Made by a program: the position numbers and the translations under genes. This document shows, in pieces, positions 36,401-51,400 of a stretch of DNA of 64,000 nt (position 1 is the stretch's first letter; each line of letters begins with the position of its first letter). The stretch is from Cymodocea nodosa (Eukaryota > Streptophyta > Magnoliopsida > Alismatales > Cymodoceaceae), in NCBI GenBank assembly GCA_036874045.1, contig CM072337.1, positions 21,426,001 to 21,490,000 of the forward strand. Reading direction: 5' to 3'. The notes below the pieces were generated by a model. That model made no database searches and was not told the DNA's origin. It was given only the letters and a program-made list of their open reading frames with translations.

Positions 36401-39400
36401 TGTCATAGATCTTCAAGAGTTTACAAACAAATAATCTTGAACCTCAACCTTAGGCTCAGAGTTAAGATCCTTACATGTATAGTTCCTATGAATGGATATT
36501 TGATTACTACTCTGTTGAGACAAATCTGTCATCATTACATGAGTTAAGTTACTATGTTTTAAGTCAACATGGTGAAGGCGATGCTGAATTCAATTATGGA
36601 GCATACAACCCTTTCCAACTATTAAGAGAATAACTAACACAGAGAGAAGACTATGACGACATGACTTTATGGCAACCTCCTTTCCTAGAAGAACCTAACA
36701 CCATGATACTTCATCATTTCTCATGGATGAGATATCTTGTACATATACCTGATTTAGAATATTACTGATGGATTATAGAGTTTTGTATGGGTTATGCCAC
36801 TTAGATGCCATGGAATTGTTATGTGGTGTGGATGGAACAAATGATATGCAATTAAATGTTTCAACAATATGTGACAAAACAAAGACAAGGCTGCAATCCT
36901 CCAAAGCATTCAACTTAGAATTAATATTGGTATGTTTTGATTATATTTAAGTCATTTGACATTATGAACTATGTTATTATTATCTTTTCATGATATAAGT
37001 ATTTTCTCATGTGTGCAAGGATTGTATCTCTATCTAATTGACATTTTATGTGTGATAGTGGCTTAGAGACATTATTTAGTTGTTTTATCTTATCCTTGAG
37101 TTTTAAGTTGAAATTTGAAGTTTTTTGATTGTTTCCACAAAAGTATTGTGTTTGCACTAATATGATCTCTATTCTTCAATATCATACTTGTCCATAAAAG
37201 TATTTCTTTTTCCTTGACTATAGTTATCCATATTTATTTTATTATTTATTGTTATGTTTGAATTTGTTGCAAGCTGGATATCTTAGATGCACTAGCTTGT
37301 GGGCTAGTGTTAGAATGTATGAATAAATGGATCCTTGTATGAATCTTAGGCGTAGGTTATGGTTTCTTATGGGTTTATTTCACATTGCTTGTTATGTAAT
37401 GGTCTCTTTCTTGTAGCTTCTATTGATGGATGATTTTGCTTCCATCATTTCTTATCTTTACAGTCTTGGATTTAAATTATTGTTTGCTTTAACTGCTTAT
37501 AGAGTTTCCAACCAAAATTTAATGCTTATTGTCCATTTTCTTGGATTATATCAATTTACTGTGTTTCAACCTCTATTTCATTGTTGTTCGAGAAATTTCT
37601 TTTTTTTTTCGTTAATCCAAAGTCCAACATGAAGTCAAATTTGAATTCATTGTTTCTTGCAATTGAATTCCTTGTTAAAGTGGGTTTTCCCTTTATTCAT
37701 TTTGCCAAAATTTCCTGTCTGTCATTTGAGTCTTTTTTAGAAGGCACATTGTTCACATATATTTATTTTGATACTTCACTCATTTTCTTTTTTTGTTGTT
37801 GTGCTTGTGTCACAACTTAGGTCCACCGTTCACTTGGTTTGGTTCATGATCCATGGATTCAGTTAATGCTTTTGCCAACCAGGGCCTCCCATCTCTGTAG
37901 CATTGGGAAAATGCTCTGGTCACAAGTACTCTATTGTAGACCTATGAGTCATTCAAGAATCTTGAGATTTTTGTCAATGTCCAAGTCAAGTTTACCATGT
38001 AGTATACTCGATAAGTGTGTACCATCTACTTTTTTCTTTATTTATACTACATTGTGATTGTTTACTGCTCAAAAAAGTTTACTACGTACTATATTCTCAT
38101 TTCCCTACGTGTTTATCTGATTTTCTGTTCTCATACCTGTCACAATCCATGTTGAAGCCTCACTTGATTCCATTTATGATCTGTGATAATGATCCATGAC
38201 CTACTCAATTGGAACCCTTCCATCTTTGCACCATTGTAAGGGCACCTAATCCTTGAGGCTTAAAGTACTCTAGTGTAAACTCATAGCTCTATAGTTGGCA
38301 TCCATGGTTTTCTCACCAAGCAAGGCAGGATTATACACATAAAGTGAATCACTATAGATAATTTGTGAAAGTGTGGTATGCTGGATGTTGTGAATATTTA
38401 ATCTCAGGTGAGAAACACACACCATGAAGGCTCGTCATTTATGTCATAAACCATATTGTTGTATATAAGTATATAACCACCACAAAGAATTCCAAATACT
38501 TGTATCCTCTCATGTCATTCCAATTTTCTCCAAGTTTTGCAATCCAGGCTTAGTGTATTTAGGCTGTGTTTGGCATCATAAAATTCTGAGAAGTTTGCTC
38601 CTGATCCATCATTGGAGTTGATTCTAAAACCAAACAAATTTTGAATAATCTTCTTCTCTTTTGAAGTTGGGTGAATTTTGGGTGTTAAATGAGGAGAAGA
38701 ATCAGAAGCTGTTGAAGCAGGTGGTGGGCCGCTTCACTGAAGAATTTGGAGAGAGAGAGTGTTTGATTCTCACTGAAATTTGAAGCTGGATCTTAAGATC
38801 CAAACACTCTCTTTGAACATCTGATGTCTTATAAGAACCCTTACCCTGAAGTTAACTAACAATCAGTGTAAGATACATGAATGATAGCTCTATGCCATAT
38901 TCACAGTGTATTGTAATGTATCCCTGTGTTTAATTTACCATATCATATTGATATTAGTATGGAAGGCAATCTCGGTTATCTGTATATTGTAGTAAACAAG
39001 TCACCGTGCTAAAATTCTGTGCTACAATCTTTCATGTATCTTATTCATAAGATTCAAAACATGGTCATCAATATTGAATTTAACTGTTCTTTCATATTCT
39101 TATAAACTTAGTAGGAAATCAACAAGTATCATCAACCCTTATCAGTGAACTTCAGGGGAAGGAAACAATTCTCATGCAATGCATTGAACAACTTGAAGGT
39201 ATTGAAGCAACTAGAGTAGCATTGATTTCTCAATTAAAAGAAGCACTTCACGAGCAGGTATGGTAATCTTCTCTTAGTCTTTAATTATGACATTCATATT
39301 ATGAAGTGAATTATGGACCAAAAGAGATGAACGTTTCAGGAATCAAAGCTGGAGCTTACCTGCAATAAGTTACAAGTAAGATATGGATTTAATTTTTACA

Positions 39401-42400
39401 TTATTTTAGCCTTGATAAAGAATATCTTATTTTGAAGTGACGTAATTTTTCAATCCTGATGCTTTTCCTACCGTTGCATCAAGGCCAATCATTTTGTATA
39501 GAGTGTTCTTTTGTAAATGGCAATTTTTCAATTTATTGCCTATATGCACATGGTAATGCATGTGCACATTCTTTTTGGATAATGTTTTCAATTTTATTAT
39601 AGTTTTTAGTAAGTTGTAGAACTTTTAAAAATCATTTTAATTATGCAAAGTTAGTTTATTAAATATAAAAAACAACCATCAGTACGCAGGAATGAAATGA
39701 AATCCATCATAGAAAAAAGCCATCATTATCAAGTTAAATAGAAAGTCATTATATTTTTGGTTTTGATTGGGTTGTAATTTGTAAATTTCATCTATCAGTA
39801 TGGAAACTTCTCGTGTTAATTTTGGAATATACTCATGTCTTCATTTCAATGTCCTCAAGAGCATTGCAAAAGTGCTGGGTGATAACCATATAAAATTGTG
39901 ACATACCTTTTAACATTCCTGTGGATATTTGAGAGATTGACGAAATACAGGTAATCAGGCATAGCATCAAAATCTGAAAACCAAGTACAAAGCAATCTAT
40001 CAGGCTATCAGCATAATAGGAGAATAGGAAAGAACTTCCAAAGAAAGAAGACAACAAAGAAGAATGGAAGCAGTACGTCGGCATAGCAAAACAAGCTTGT
40101 CTCTAGGGGAAGACACAACAACCAAGTAATCATGAAAACCACAACACATAAACACACACATGGTAAAAATGAATCTGATCTAATTTTACATAGTAGAAAC
40201 AACCACGTCCGACTCTAATGTTTTTTTTTTTTGCAAAATTCTCTGATCTACTTATGGGGCTGGAGGCCTAAAAACTTAGAAGTATGAGAAAAGAGGACTA
40301 GACCGAACCTCCACAGTACAAAAAAACAGAAAGAACCAAACGACAGAAACAAAAACCTGTGAGTAGAAAGCATTTGGGAGGGTAAGGCAGTAATGGAACA
40401 GCAACCACACCACACTGAGACATTAAAATCTATGAGGGGAAAGAAGTCCCCACTCATCAAGCTTCCAGACACTAAAAGCAGCTTTGGAGAGATCTTTAGA
40501 CTGGGAATAGGATTTACAATTGTTAGACTTCAGACTCATCACTACAAAGATACTAGCCAAACAAAGACTTGTATCTTTGTAGTGCTGAGTCTGTTTCAAA
40601 ATAGTTTATTTCATTCTAGACACACCCCAGCCCATGAAGGAAATTGGATGATGATGATCAAATAAGTCACCTTGTTTCTACTTTCATCTTTAGTTATCGA
40701 TCTTTGATTCCCACAAAATAATACTAGAATTCAAAACAAAATAATGTTAGCATGGTCAGTACATTCCACGCTATTCATATTCCTTAAAAAATGAACATTC
40801 CAAATAGCCCCTTCCATACCAGAAGGGGAGGAGGCAATTCTGAACAAATTTGGGACGGTCACTATCAAAAAGAGGAACTCACCTACTTGACTATCTAAAA
40901 TCTTAGTCATCTACCATTTGCAACTATTGGTACCTCTAGCCCCTATAGCCTTTTTTGACACGTTAAATACCTTATCTGACCTTTCTGAGGTGATGTGGTC
41001 CACTAAGAGTTACCTTCATGCAACTATCCAGTGATGATTTTCTACCATAAGAATGTTCTCAATTCTCCTCCAAGCTTCTATATTCATTGCTAAACAATAG
41101 CCTTTATAGCCAATTGACAAGGAAAGCTAAGTTGAAAGTTTGAGGATCTCTAATGCTCAAATCTCATTCTACCTTTACTCTTTTCAGTTTAACTCATGAC
41201 ACCATATGGATGGAAACCGTTGAGATTGCGCATGGCAACCCTTGCATAGCCCATGTTTGAAGCTCTTGTGTGAAGCATAGGACAATTTTGAATCAAGTCC
41301 TTATGCATTGTAGCAGGACTCTGCTACCATCATCTAGGATAGGGGTGGTGCCACCTCCTCAACTTCTTTCCCCTTCCATCCACCACCATCCAGCTTCTCT
41401 AAAACAAAAAATCAAGATCTTCAAATAACTTCATAAGATCTTCACTCTTCTCTCCTGAATTTCGTGTTTGATTTTCATATTTGTGAGTTGCCAACAAAGA
41501 AGAATAATTGATTCTATAGAGAGAAATTTTATTGAATGTGTTTAATTTCTCATACTTAAAATAAAACAAGTATACCATGCACTGCTCATGGACTTGGGCA
41601 TCATATATCATAAGGTAAATCATTGTTAAAGAGCTCTAGCCCGCAAGTGTATGCCTAATCTTTAACTGAAGTCAATAACATTTTCAAAAAGGCACTTAAG
41701 ATACTAATCCTGACACATTTATTAAACATGTCGAAAATCAATGTTGAACATGACATGTTTAATAATGGGTTGGCCTGTTTAATAACTCAATCAGTTAAAT
41801 AGATCAATTTGACCTGTTTAACCTATTTCAACCTACTTGACAAATAATAAAATATATATTATAATTAATATAATATATCTCTTAGAATCAACCACCTTTA
41901 CGACAACTAGGTTGCAACCAATCTGTTACGAGCTGGCCATTCCAACTAAACAAAACCAAACCTATCCAAATCAAAAAAGCAAAACAGAAAATACTCATCT
42001 ATCAAACGATTACCACCTGGCACCTGCTTTCCAACCAGTCAACGAGAACACAATTTGTCGTCACTCCAGGGAACTAATGTGTATTTCTTACTAAATAATT
42101 CCTACTGTACTCTATTACCAAATAAGTAAATAGGTTACAGCCTTACAGAATGCACTAGAAATGCATTTTGGGTAACAAAAACATGCATTGGTCTACAGAT
42201 AAAAACATTAATAGGATAAAAACAATTTTTCAACAGGCTCTCTGAGTCAGATTGAAATTTGCGGGTACAACTAACAAAATGTTGAGAATTGGCTTGGTAA
42301 GGAAGAGATTGCTTGGAGACGAGGTCATCTGTGTTTTGGTTGAAGGCAAGGGATGGGAATTCAAAGATGTTTCATAAGATGGCCTCCAGCAGACAGTAAT

Positions 42401-45400
42401 TGAGACTATCTCAATTGGCAGGGATCAATTATGGGGCAAAGACAACATTTGGAATGACAATGAACATGTTTATGTATCTCGCATTCAAAAAAGATGCTAG
42501 GAATTTTTGGAACTAAAAGACTTGCACTTCATACAGTCTATTGAGATAGAGTTCACAGAACAGGAGGTAAAAAGGTCTGTTTTTCAATGGCAGGTGATAA
42601 GACAATAGGATCAGATGGTTTTCCCATTCTTTTCTTGCAAACTATTGAAATTTGGTGAATAATGGCTTGATTAAGATTCCCTCCAATTTTGATAGGGATG
42701 GGGTGGTTGGTTGGCATTAGATGCGCTAGTAAAACTTTCCTCACTCTTATTTCCCAGAAATTAGGAGCAGGCAGGTGACATCAGTGACTTCTGATCAATT
42801 AGTCTCCTAAATGGCATCTACAATATTGAGGTCAAATGTCTGTTTGAGTGCCTCAGGCCTCTTATACTTGATCTCATTGGGAAGCATCAATAAGATTTTG
42901 TATAGGGGAGACAAATAATCAAGGGTTTTCTGATGGCTCATGAAATGTGAAGACAGGTTTGTGCCTGAGACTCCTAGATTTGTGTGGGAGTTGGATAGAG
43001 GAAAAGCTTGACATTGTCTCATAGAGTTGCTTGGAACAGGTTATGTGCTACATGCCTGCATGGGATTTGGTCTCAATAGCATGATTGGATTGGTTACTAT
43101 GTGAATTCAATTGCTTTTTTGTCCTAGTGGATGGATCCCCTACAAAGAAGTTTGGATCTGGTAGTGGTCTCAGATAGGGTGACTGTTTATTCTGTTTCCT
43201 ATTTTCTCTATTAGCTAAGGCATCTAGCCAATTATATTCAAAGGAGGAGGCAAATGTCCTAATTGAAGGCTTCCAACCTTTTAGAAGCGCACATAGTGTT
43301 TCTTTCCTTAAATTTGCAAATGGCACCATCATCTTTTGTGATACTAGTTAGGGAGAAACACCATTAGTGTTTTCTATGCTTCTTTAGAATGGACAAAATT
43401 GTTGTCTTAGGAAGAAATTCAGGCCATTGCAAACTTTATGAGCTAGACAGAGATTAAGAGGGAGTTTGTGCGATCGAGAAATGAGGGAAAAGAAACGATG
43501 AAAATTTTTTTTCTAGCATTTTTTGTGTTTGTATCAATAGCGGAAGGAGATAATTTTTTGTCATTTCCTCTCATATTAAAGAAAATATTTCTTGTTTTCT
43601 ACTTCACCTTTTAAAAACGATGGAAAATGATACTAATTTATAATATAATAAATAATATATAATTATCAACATAATTATAATAAATTAAAATATAGTAATT
43701 ATAATTATAATAATAAATAACATATTATAGTTATAATATTAAAATAAATAATAATATTAACGTAATATCAAGAAGTATGATTATAATAATAAATAAATAA
43801 TAATGTATTATAATTATAATAGATTAAAATAAAAAATAATGTTGAAGAATGATACTAGATTATAATACATTAAAGTATAATATATAGTATGTAATATAAC
43901 ATTTTCATGTAGTATGTTTATTTTTGAAAAACTTTGAATTGTAATGAATAATATTGTTTATGTTAATTATAAATGTCATTTCACATGTTACATTTATATT
44001 TAATGAAATATTAATATGTATTATAATATTTAAAATATTACTTTTCAAATATAATAATTTTTTAATTTATTATTCAAAATTTTAAAAATTATTAACTTTT
44101 TAATTTTCTGTCATTTTCTATAACTGTACAAACACCTTATTTTCTGGTTTCTCATCATTTCTTTTGGTACACAAATAACATTGTATTTTCTATCATATCC
44201 TATCATTTTTATTTCCACCATTTCATGTCATTTCATTTTTTCATGAGTAGACAGGGCCTAAGAGATTAAGGAGACTAAGGGCAAGAAAATGACATTTGGT
44301 GATCAATGGCTCCAACCCCATCTCATTTTTACTTGGTGTCTTGGAGTAAAGTGTGTTGACCAAAATGGGAAGGTAATTTTGGCCTATGGAACTTTCAATT
44401 CTTGAATTTGGATTTGCTAGGCAAGTGGTTATTGAGACATTGGGAAATATAGGTTATGGGTGGGTATCATTAGGAAGATGCAGAGCAAGTCCAATTGTTG
44501 AGGATCTAAAAGTGTGCATTGGAGAGGGTGTCAAGTGTATGGAAGGATATTCTTGAGGATAACAGGTAATTAGGTGAGATTGAAGTTTGGTAGTAGGCAA
44601 TTGCGAGGGAATCAATTTTTGGTGGGACTAATGGGTTGGTGATCCCTATCTAGGTCAAATTTTCTCAATTTTTGCATGCTTTGCATCTGCTTTATTGCTA
44701 TGTTTAGGTGAGTGCTATGAGCATTCTGTAGTTAGGATGGTGTAGGATCTTCATTTTAGGAGTATGATTAACACTTATTCTATTGATTTATGTTAATCTC
44801 CTTTCTATTCTCCATAACTGTGGTTCATCTCTTTTGTCTTTATATACTTGTTCACAAGTTTGGAGATGTACCAGTGATAAGATCTTGGTTTACTCCTACG
44901 TTCTGACAGTTGGTGGTTGACAGTTGTTTGCTTGGAGACTCTTATGGCTCAACCATATTTTCACCAAAGAGTCTAGTTTTTCACTTAGTAGGTGTGGCAT
45001 GACAAAGTACTCACATAGGTTGAATTGTGGGAGCAAGGCTTTCATCTTATGTACATTTGTCAATTCTATTATGCATAGGAAGACCTTTGGCGTCTTTGCT
45101 TTGGTTGCCCATTCATTAGCAGATTATGGGAGTCTTTGGTGGGATTGGACATGCATTATGGTTGACAATAGTGGCATGAGTGTGGCCTACTGGAGTAGAA
45201 TGAGTTTGATTGGCAATAATGGAGGAGAGAGAGGGTGGTGGATGGAGTGTACAAGGAGAGAAGGAAACAAGGGGGTTGTGGATGGAGAGGGTGGTTGATG
45301 GTTGAGGTTTCCATCTTCCCCCTCTTTTGTCTCTCCCTTTTTTTTCTTTTAAAACTTGTGTTTTGAGACAATGTGAAAGTAGAGAATGATTTGCAGTGGG

Positions 45401-48400
45401 ATTGTTGAGTTTCACCATGAGTGAAAAGGCTTAGAGTGACGATTAGAGCATGAGGAGCAAAATACGGGTAACTAGCAAAGTGAATATGCCACTAGGTCAT
45501 TGACTGTTGAAGTGAATATGTCATTAGACTATCAGTTGGCTATCGAGGATCTTTGGTGGGGAAAGACACCAACCAACAGTTAAACGCCTTTTAGCCAATG
45601 GATTGACCATTCAGATAGGCTAGCTAAGTGATTGTGAACAATCTTCAATTGAGATAGGTGATGTGCTTTGTGGTTGAGGGCAAATAGATCTACAAAAGAG
45701 ACATCAAGTGGACCACTGGGTGTTGGGTTCTAGACAATCAAATGAAGACTCTAGATAATTGAAAGTAGGTCTTGGATAGTCGTGAAAAAGACTCTAAACA
45801 TCTGGAGGTAAGCCCTAGACAATCAGAGAGAAGACTTGGATGGTAGAATTTGGACCACTAGAGGGTAGATCTAGATGACCAAGTGGAAGACTAGTGTGTG
45901 ATCTACATGATGCCAACAACAGACTCAAATGAAAGTGGAATTGGTCAATTGACCCAAGTGGTAGGCCGAGTGGAGACTTGGTTAGCAATGGACCAATGAG
46001 AGAACCGGTCAGGAATAGACTCAATCAAGTGCAGGTCAAGTGGGGGATGGATGTGGACTGGATGAAGGAATGAGTCTTCAGGCAACTTCTTGACCAACTG
46101 GAAGTGTGTTGTTGGGGTGTGAGGATCGATGTGTGGTATCCATGTTCATTTATGTTTGTCTAAGTTTAGGTATAAATAGTTGTACTAAGTTTCAATGAAG
46201 GAGAGTGATCCCATCAAAAGGTTATAGGCAACCCAGTCAAGTCAGTCCACTCAATCTAGTCCATTGAAGGTAGTCAAGGGTCTGTAATCACCATTGCTAT
46301 GTGCAATACATTCCTCTTGTTTCTACAACCTTTCCTTGTGTTTTGTGAGAGTTTTGGTTCTCAAGTTTGTCGCACTTGAGGAATAGCTACCCATTCCTTT
46401 TGCAATGTATGCAACATGCAACTTACCTCCAATCATTCGACATTTGCCCTTCTCCCACCTTGAAAGCTTTTCAACTTAAGAGGGGGTGTGAGCTATGGAT
46501 TAGAAAATGAAGTAGAAGATGATCTCATTACTGTTATTGAGCCTTTGTAAATATAGATTACATGGTGGGATAAGATACATGAATTCTAATGTGAGACTAT
46601 CACCTTATTATTAAGACAATAATCCCAATTAACTCTAATGTTCCCCATCATGGTTTTGTTATTCCTCTATTTGGCTCATGATCTTGTGACCATGGCCTTG
46701 GGTTTATTTGTCTGGAGTCTTCATGCTTCCATCTTAAAGGGGATTTGAAGTTGTGCTTGATAGATAAAATTAGGGACCCAATCTTTGTTAGTGCAGTTAA
46801 GCTGCATCCTGGGTGCTCTTCCTCCCATGGTCTGTCAAATTAGGAACTCAATCCTTGCTAGTGCCAGTTAATCTGCTCTGTGGTTGTTGTTTATCCCACG
46901 ATCTGTCACTTAGGATGCAATCTAGTCTGGATTGGATTGATTATTTCTACAGATTGGACCATGTGAACTTGTGTTCTTCCACAGGCAAATCCATCTCTTG
47001 AGAATCTGTCCACTTGTTCTCTCATTTGATGACCAGGAGCAATTAAAATTTACCCATAATAAGTCTTGGATGCAGATATCTTCTACCCACTCAGTCCGGT
47101 TCCTTCCAGTTGTCCTTGTCTTAATCATTTTGAGGGACATATAAAACTGAGCAGATTCATTTGAAGTCACCATCACATTTTGGAAGAGCATAGGAATTGA
47201 GAAGCTCCTACTTTTGAGTCCTGATCGGTTATTCATTTAGAGTCCCATGCTAAAAAGTTGTCCACTGATGCCTCCATCAATGGTTTTTAACTCCAGTTTG
47301 TCCAACTGCCCATCACCAATCATTCTATGTACAAGGCCTTCTATTGAAGAGCATGTATGAGATGAAGAGTGTCTTTTAAAAACTCTGTGTTTGACGTGTG
47401 GATACATTGTAGCCACCCTTCCCGGGTGCTCTCCAACCCTACAAACAGTAGCTTGATTTGGCTGCTGATTTGCTTTGAGCTTCAGCCATGCATTAAGGTT
47501 TCCTCCTGTCTCATATGAAGGAAAGGACAAAATGAAGTTGCTTGCTCCAAAGGGCTCAGCCTTAACCAAAAAAAAGGCAAGACCAACTCATGTTGGATAC
47601 CGCTGATGAGTTTGACAATTTTTTAAATATCCTCATTCCAATTTATTTCAGTAATAACGTGACAACTGTCCTGCATACCCCTACCATGTTCTATCTTTAA
47701 ACATTATATGACCACATGTTACTATTTTTGTCTTGCTACTTGAATTTTGAAACACCCTTTATTCTCCTTGAGAAACCCTAATGAAAATTCTCTCATCATA
47801 AACATTCACTCCTTTAATAACTCCTCCCAACTTGCCTTGCAAAACCCTCTTACTTCTAACTCTAGGTGGTTTGTCATTTTCTTTTATGCAAATGTGTTGT
47901 GCATGAATTGTTGGAACATGATTTGAAATGAATGTTACCTTTGTCTTCTATGAAAACTCAAAATGTGACCACAATTTCTTCAATTGTTGTACCTTGGTGT
48001 GTTTAAAGATCTTGTCTTGGGGCTACCTATACCTTGGCATCTTAGCTACCCAATGGAGAGAAGGCTGAGCCTCATATGGTCATCTTCTCTTTTCTTTTTC
48101 CATTCTTTCACATTTCTTTCTCCTTTTTGACACATCACTATTATCTACACTTGTTTGTATATTTGTATGATAAAGACTCCTATAGTCTATCTTAGCCATG
48201 AAAATTTTTGTCCAAGTGACTAATACTCCATCTTGTAGTTAAGTAGAGATCCCATTCAAGGAAAGGGTTGTGCTTCACTAGACATTCCCAACTTGCTCCT
48301 TTACTTCCTCTTTGGTTCACACTTCACGATTACCATCCTTTTTGGGAAGAGGCAAAGAATTGTTAAATCTAATGAAGAAGATATCTTTGTGCTGAAAACA

Positions 48401-51400
48401 ATGTTGATGAGGATGCCATGCTGGTGAGTGATGACATAGAAGATTCCAGTATGGGATATACATTATGACTTAAGTGCAAGGACAACATGGTTTTAAACCT
48501 TTTCTAAGTGAGGTGGAATTCATTTCTTTGTTGCTAGAAAGAATTTTTGTGGTGCTAAGAAATGGACATGCAAACATTGCAAGAGTATATAGACAAGCAC
48601 ATATATTTGCATTCATGAACTATTTCAATTTCCTTTTCACTTTTTGATCCATTTCACATGCCTTGTAACCTTCCCTAGGAATTATCTAGAGGCATTAATC
48701 ATTCTATATTGGAAAGCAATCATGGACAAGGAAATGGAAGTATTAATGTTGTGTGATGCTTATGAGTTGATGATTTGTCCTACTAAAACTAATGTAGTTG
48801 TAGATGAGTGTGCATTGTGAAACATACATCACATTTGTTTATTGATAGATACAGGGCTCCTCAAGTCACTTGTAGCTCTACATAGACATACGGTATTGAT
48901 TATGCCAAGATGGTCTTTTTTGTTGCATTTCTCAACTCTATCAGGGATTTTCTTGTCTATTACCATAAAATAGTCATGAGAACTCTACGTGATGGATGCC
49001 AAGAGCACCTTCTTTTATGGTGACTTGATAGATCTTGTACTTATGGAACAAAAAAATTAAGATATGTTGCTTAGGGAAAAGATAGTATGGCTTGAAGCAA
49101 AGTTCATGGACATGGTTGTGGATGGTAATTTTTAACAATTTCTCAATTTACTATAGGAGGATCACCTACGGATATGTGCTTTTGATTATTTAGTTGATAA
49201 TATTTTGCGGACAAGTAGCAACTTTGCAGTCATTGGTGAGACAAAGGAATACCTTAGGATATGCCTTGTGATTAAAGATATGAGAAAGTACAAATATTTT
49301 TTCAAACTTTGAGTTCACATATGCCAAGGGAGGATAACTTATCTTAGAGGAAGTATGCATTGGATCCACTTTAAGAGATGAGACTCTTAGATTGCAAACT
49401 TGAAAATACTCCCATTAAGTAGGGTCCATCATTACATTACCCATCTAAATATACCATTTACTGTCAACATTCTCAGTTAACTTTGCACAAGCTGAGGATG
49501 AATCATTATAGGAAACCCTACGTGTTTGGCTCACATTAAAAATGCTTTTGGAAAAGACATTGTCTTTTGGAAGAACAATCATTTACAAATTAAGGTTTAT
49601 ACGAACTTTGGGTATGTTGATAATAGAGTATGTTGACAGTAATTTAGTTACATGGTAAAATAAGAAACAAAGTGGAGTATTTAAGTCCCCTATTAAGGAT
49701 GAGTATCATTTATTGGCTTAGATGGTATGCAAGATAATGTGGTTTAGATTATTTTTGATGGAGTTTGTTTTTCCTTTGGATACTCCCATGTTTATGCGCT
49801 ACAACCAAATTGTTATTTTCATTACAAATAATCCCACATTTCTTAAGTGTATGAAGTACATGATGGTAGATGCTATGCGACTACTTCGTTTATGTTAGGG
49901 TATCTTAAACTTTTATGTGTATGTGTTGTGTAAATAACTCTTTACTTTAGTTTTCATTCTCTCCCATTCACAAAAGTAATATCTTCAAAGTTCATTGTAC
50001 AAGATCAATTCTTCAAGTCTAATATGATTCCCTTTCACAAAAAAGGTCCTTAGGAGCAGCTTTGGAGTCAGTCTAGGGAGTATTTGTGCACTTAAAAATG
50101 ACAGAAAGGAAAATGTTAGAATTTTTTTCCAATATTTGTGTATGGAGAAAATGTTGGAAAAAATGTTTGACATTTTCCGGGTATAAATAAAAGAACACTT
50201 GCCCCCATTTTTCCTGTCCTTACAGTGCCAGAAACAATGAAAAATCCGCTCATTTGCATTGAGCAACTCACACTGTCACCCAAAACTGATTGCTGCATTG
50301 TCTATAGAGCTTTGTTGCCACACTGCACATCCCTCCCCATGCATCATCGTTGACACATGCACCCCTTTGCATTGCACTGTCGCCCCAAATCATCCACCAC
50401 ATCCGTTTGCAGAGCTTCATCATTGCACCGCACATACCTCCACTTACATTGTTGCCAACATACATATCCGGTCTGTGTCGCATTTTTGCCCTAAACTGTT
50501 CATTGCGCTGCACTGACCTTATGCTTGAACCCAATAAGGTTTTGGAGGTGGTGAGGGATGTGATGATGGAGGACGGAGGGGGTGAAGTGGAAGGAGAAGA
50601 AAAGAAAAGAAAGAAAAAGATATAAAAAAAGAAAGATAAAAAAGAAAACGTGTAAAAAAAGAAAAAAAAAAAGGGAAAAGGAAAAAATGAAAATAATATT
50701 ATATAAAAATTATGTTTAAGAAATGGTAAAAGTATTACAAAAATCACAAAAGTCCTATTTTTATTTTTTTTTAAATTATGTTTGGTTAGAAATAACATTC
50801 TTCCTTGACCTCTCTTGTGTTCTTATAAATTTTATTTTCTATTTTTAAAATTAATTCATGTGAAATTTTTTTAAAAAGATATTAATTGCATTATAGGAAT
50901 AAAAATATATAATTTATTCTAAAATTTTAAAATCAATTAAATTTTCAATTATTGAGTGTTATATTTTATACATGATTGTTTTATTTCATAATGCATTATA
51001 ATTTTTAAGTTAAGATTCTGTACATAAACAATTAAATTTTATATTCCATTTTTTTGTCATTCTCCAATTTTCCTTTCCACTATTTTCTAAGTACACAAAT
51101 ACCCCCTATGTGGATGTATAAGTGCAACAAACTTTAGAACATAGTCTAGAAAAGGCAAACAACCTATGCAAATTGGTAAGAAGGAAGAGAAATTTCAATA
51201 AGATAGGTGGAAATGAAGAAGAATTCTATGAAAGAGAAGATGGAAATAATGATTTTAGAGGATTGATTGAGGATATTTAATTAAAAGAATTTGAATAAGA
51301 AGAATGAAGAATAAATGATCTTGTATTCTTATATGTTATTAAACTTTCATTGTTGAACAACTTTTAATACGCTTGCTTGCTTAGTTTGGCTATTAAGAAC

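Larger units (their letters stand above)
30553..39114 (+). other. CID gene intron 4 (8.6 kb)
   Basis: Contains an RTE-type LINE with an insertion (30900-34130), a tandem duplication (34140-34737), a small direct repeat (35552-35757), a decayed hAT transposase (35763-36780) and a MITE-like element (38561-38815). 36790-38560 shows nothing recognised. Confidence 0.8.

Noticed and set aside
48360..49960. Ty1/copia pol as an expressed host gene
   Set aside because: Stops and frameshifts in every block, including the catalytic motif; it is a relic.
50268..50798. 176-codon minus-strand frame
   Set aside because: Its Phe/Ser-rich start comes from a purine tract and it lies wholly inside an inverted-repeat element with no transposase similarity.
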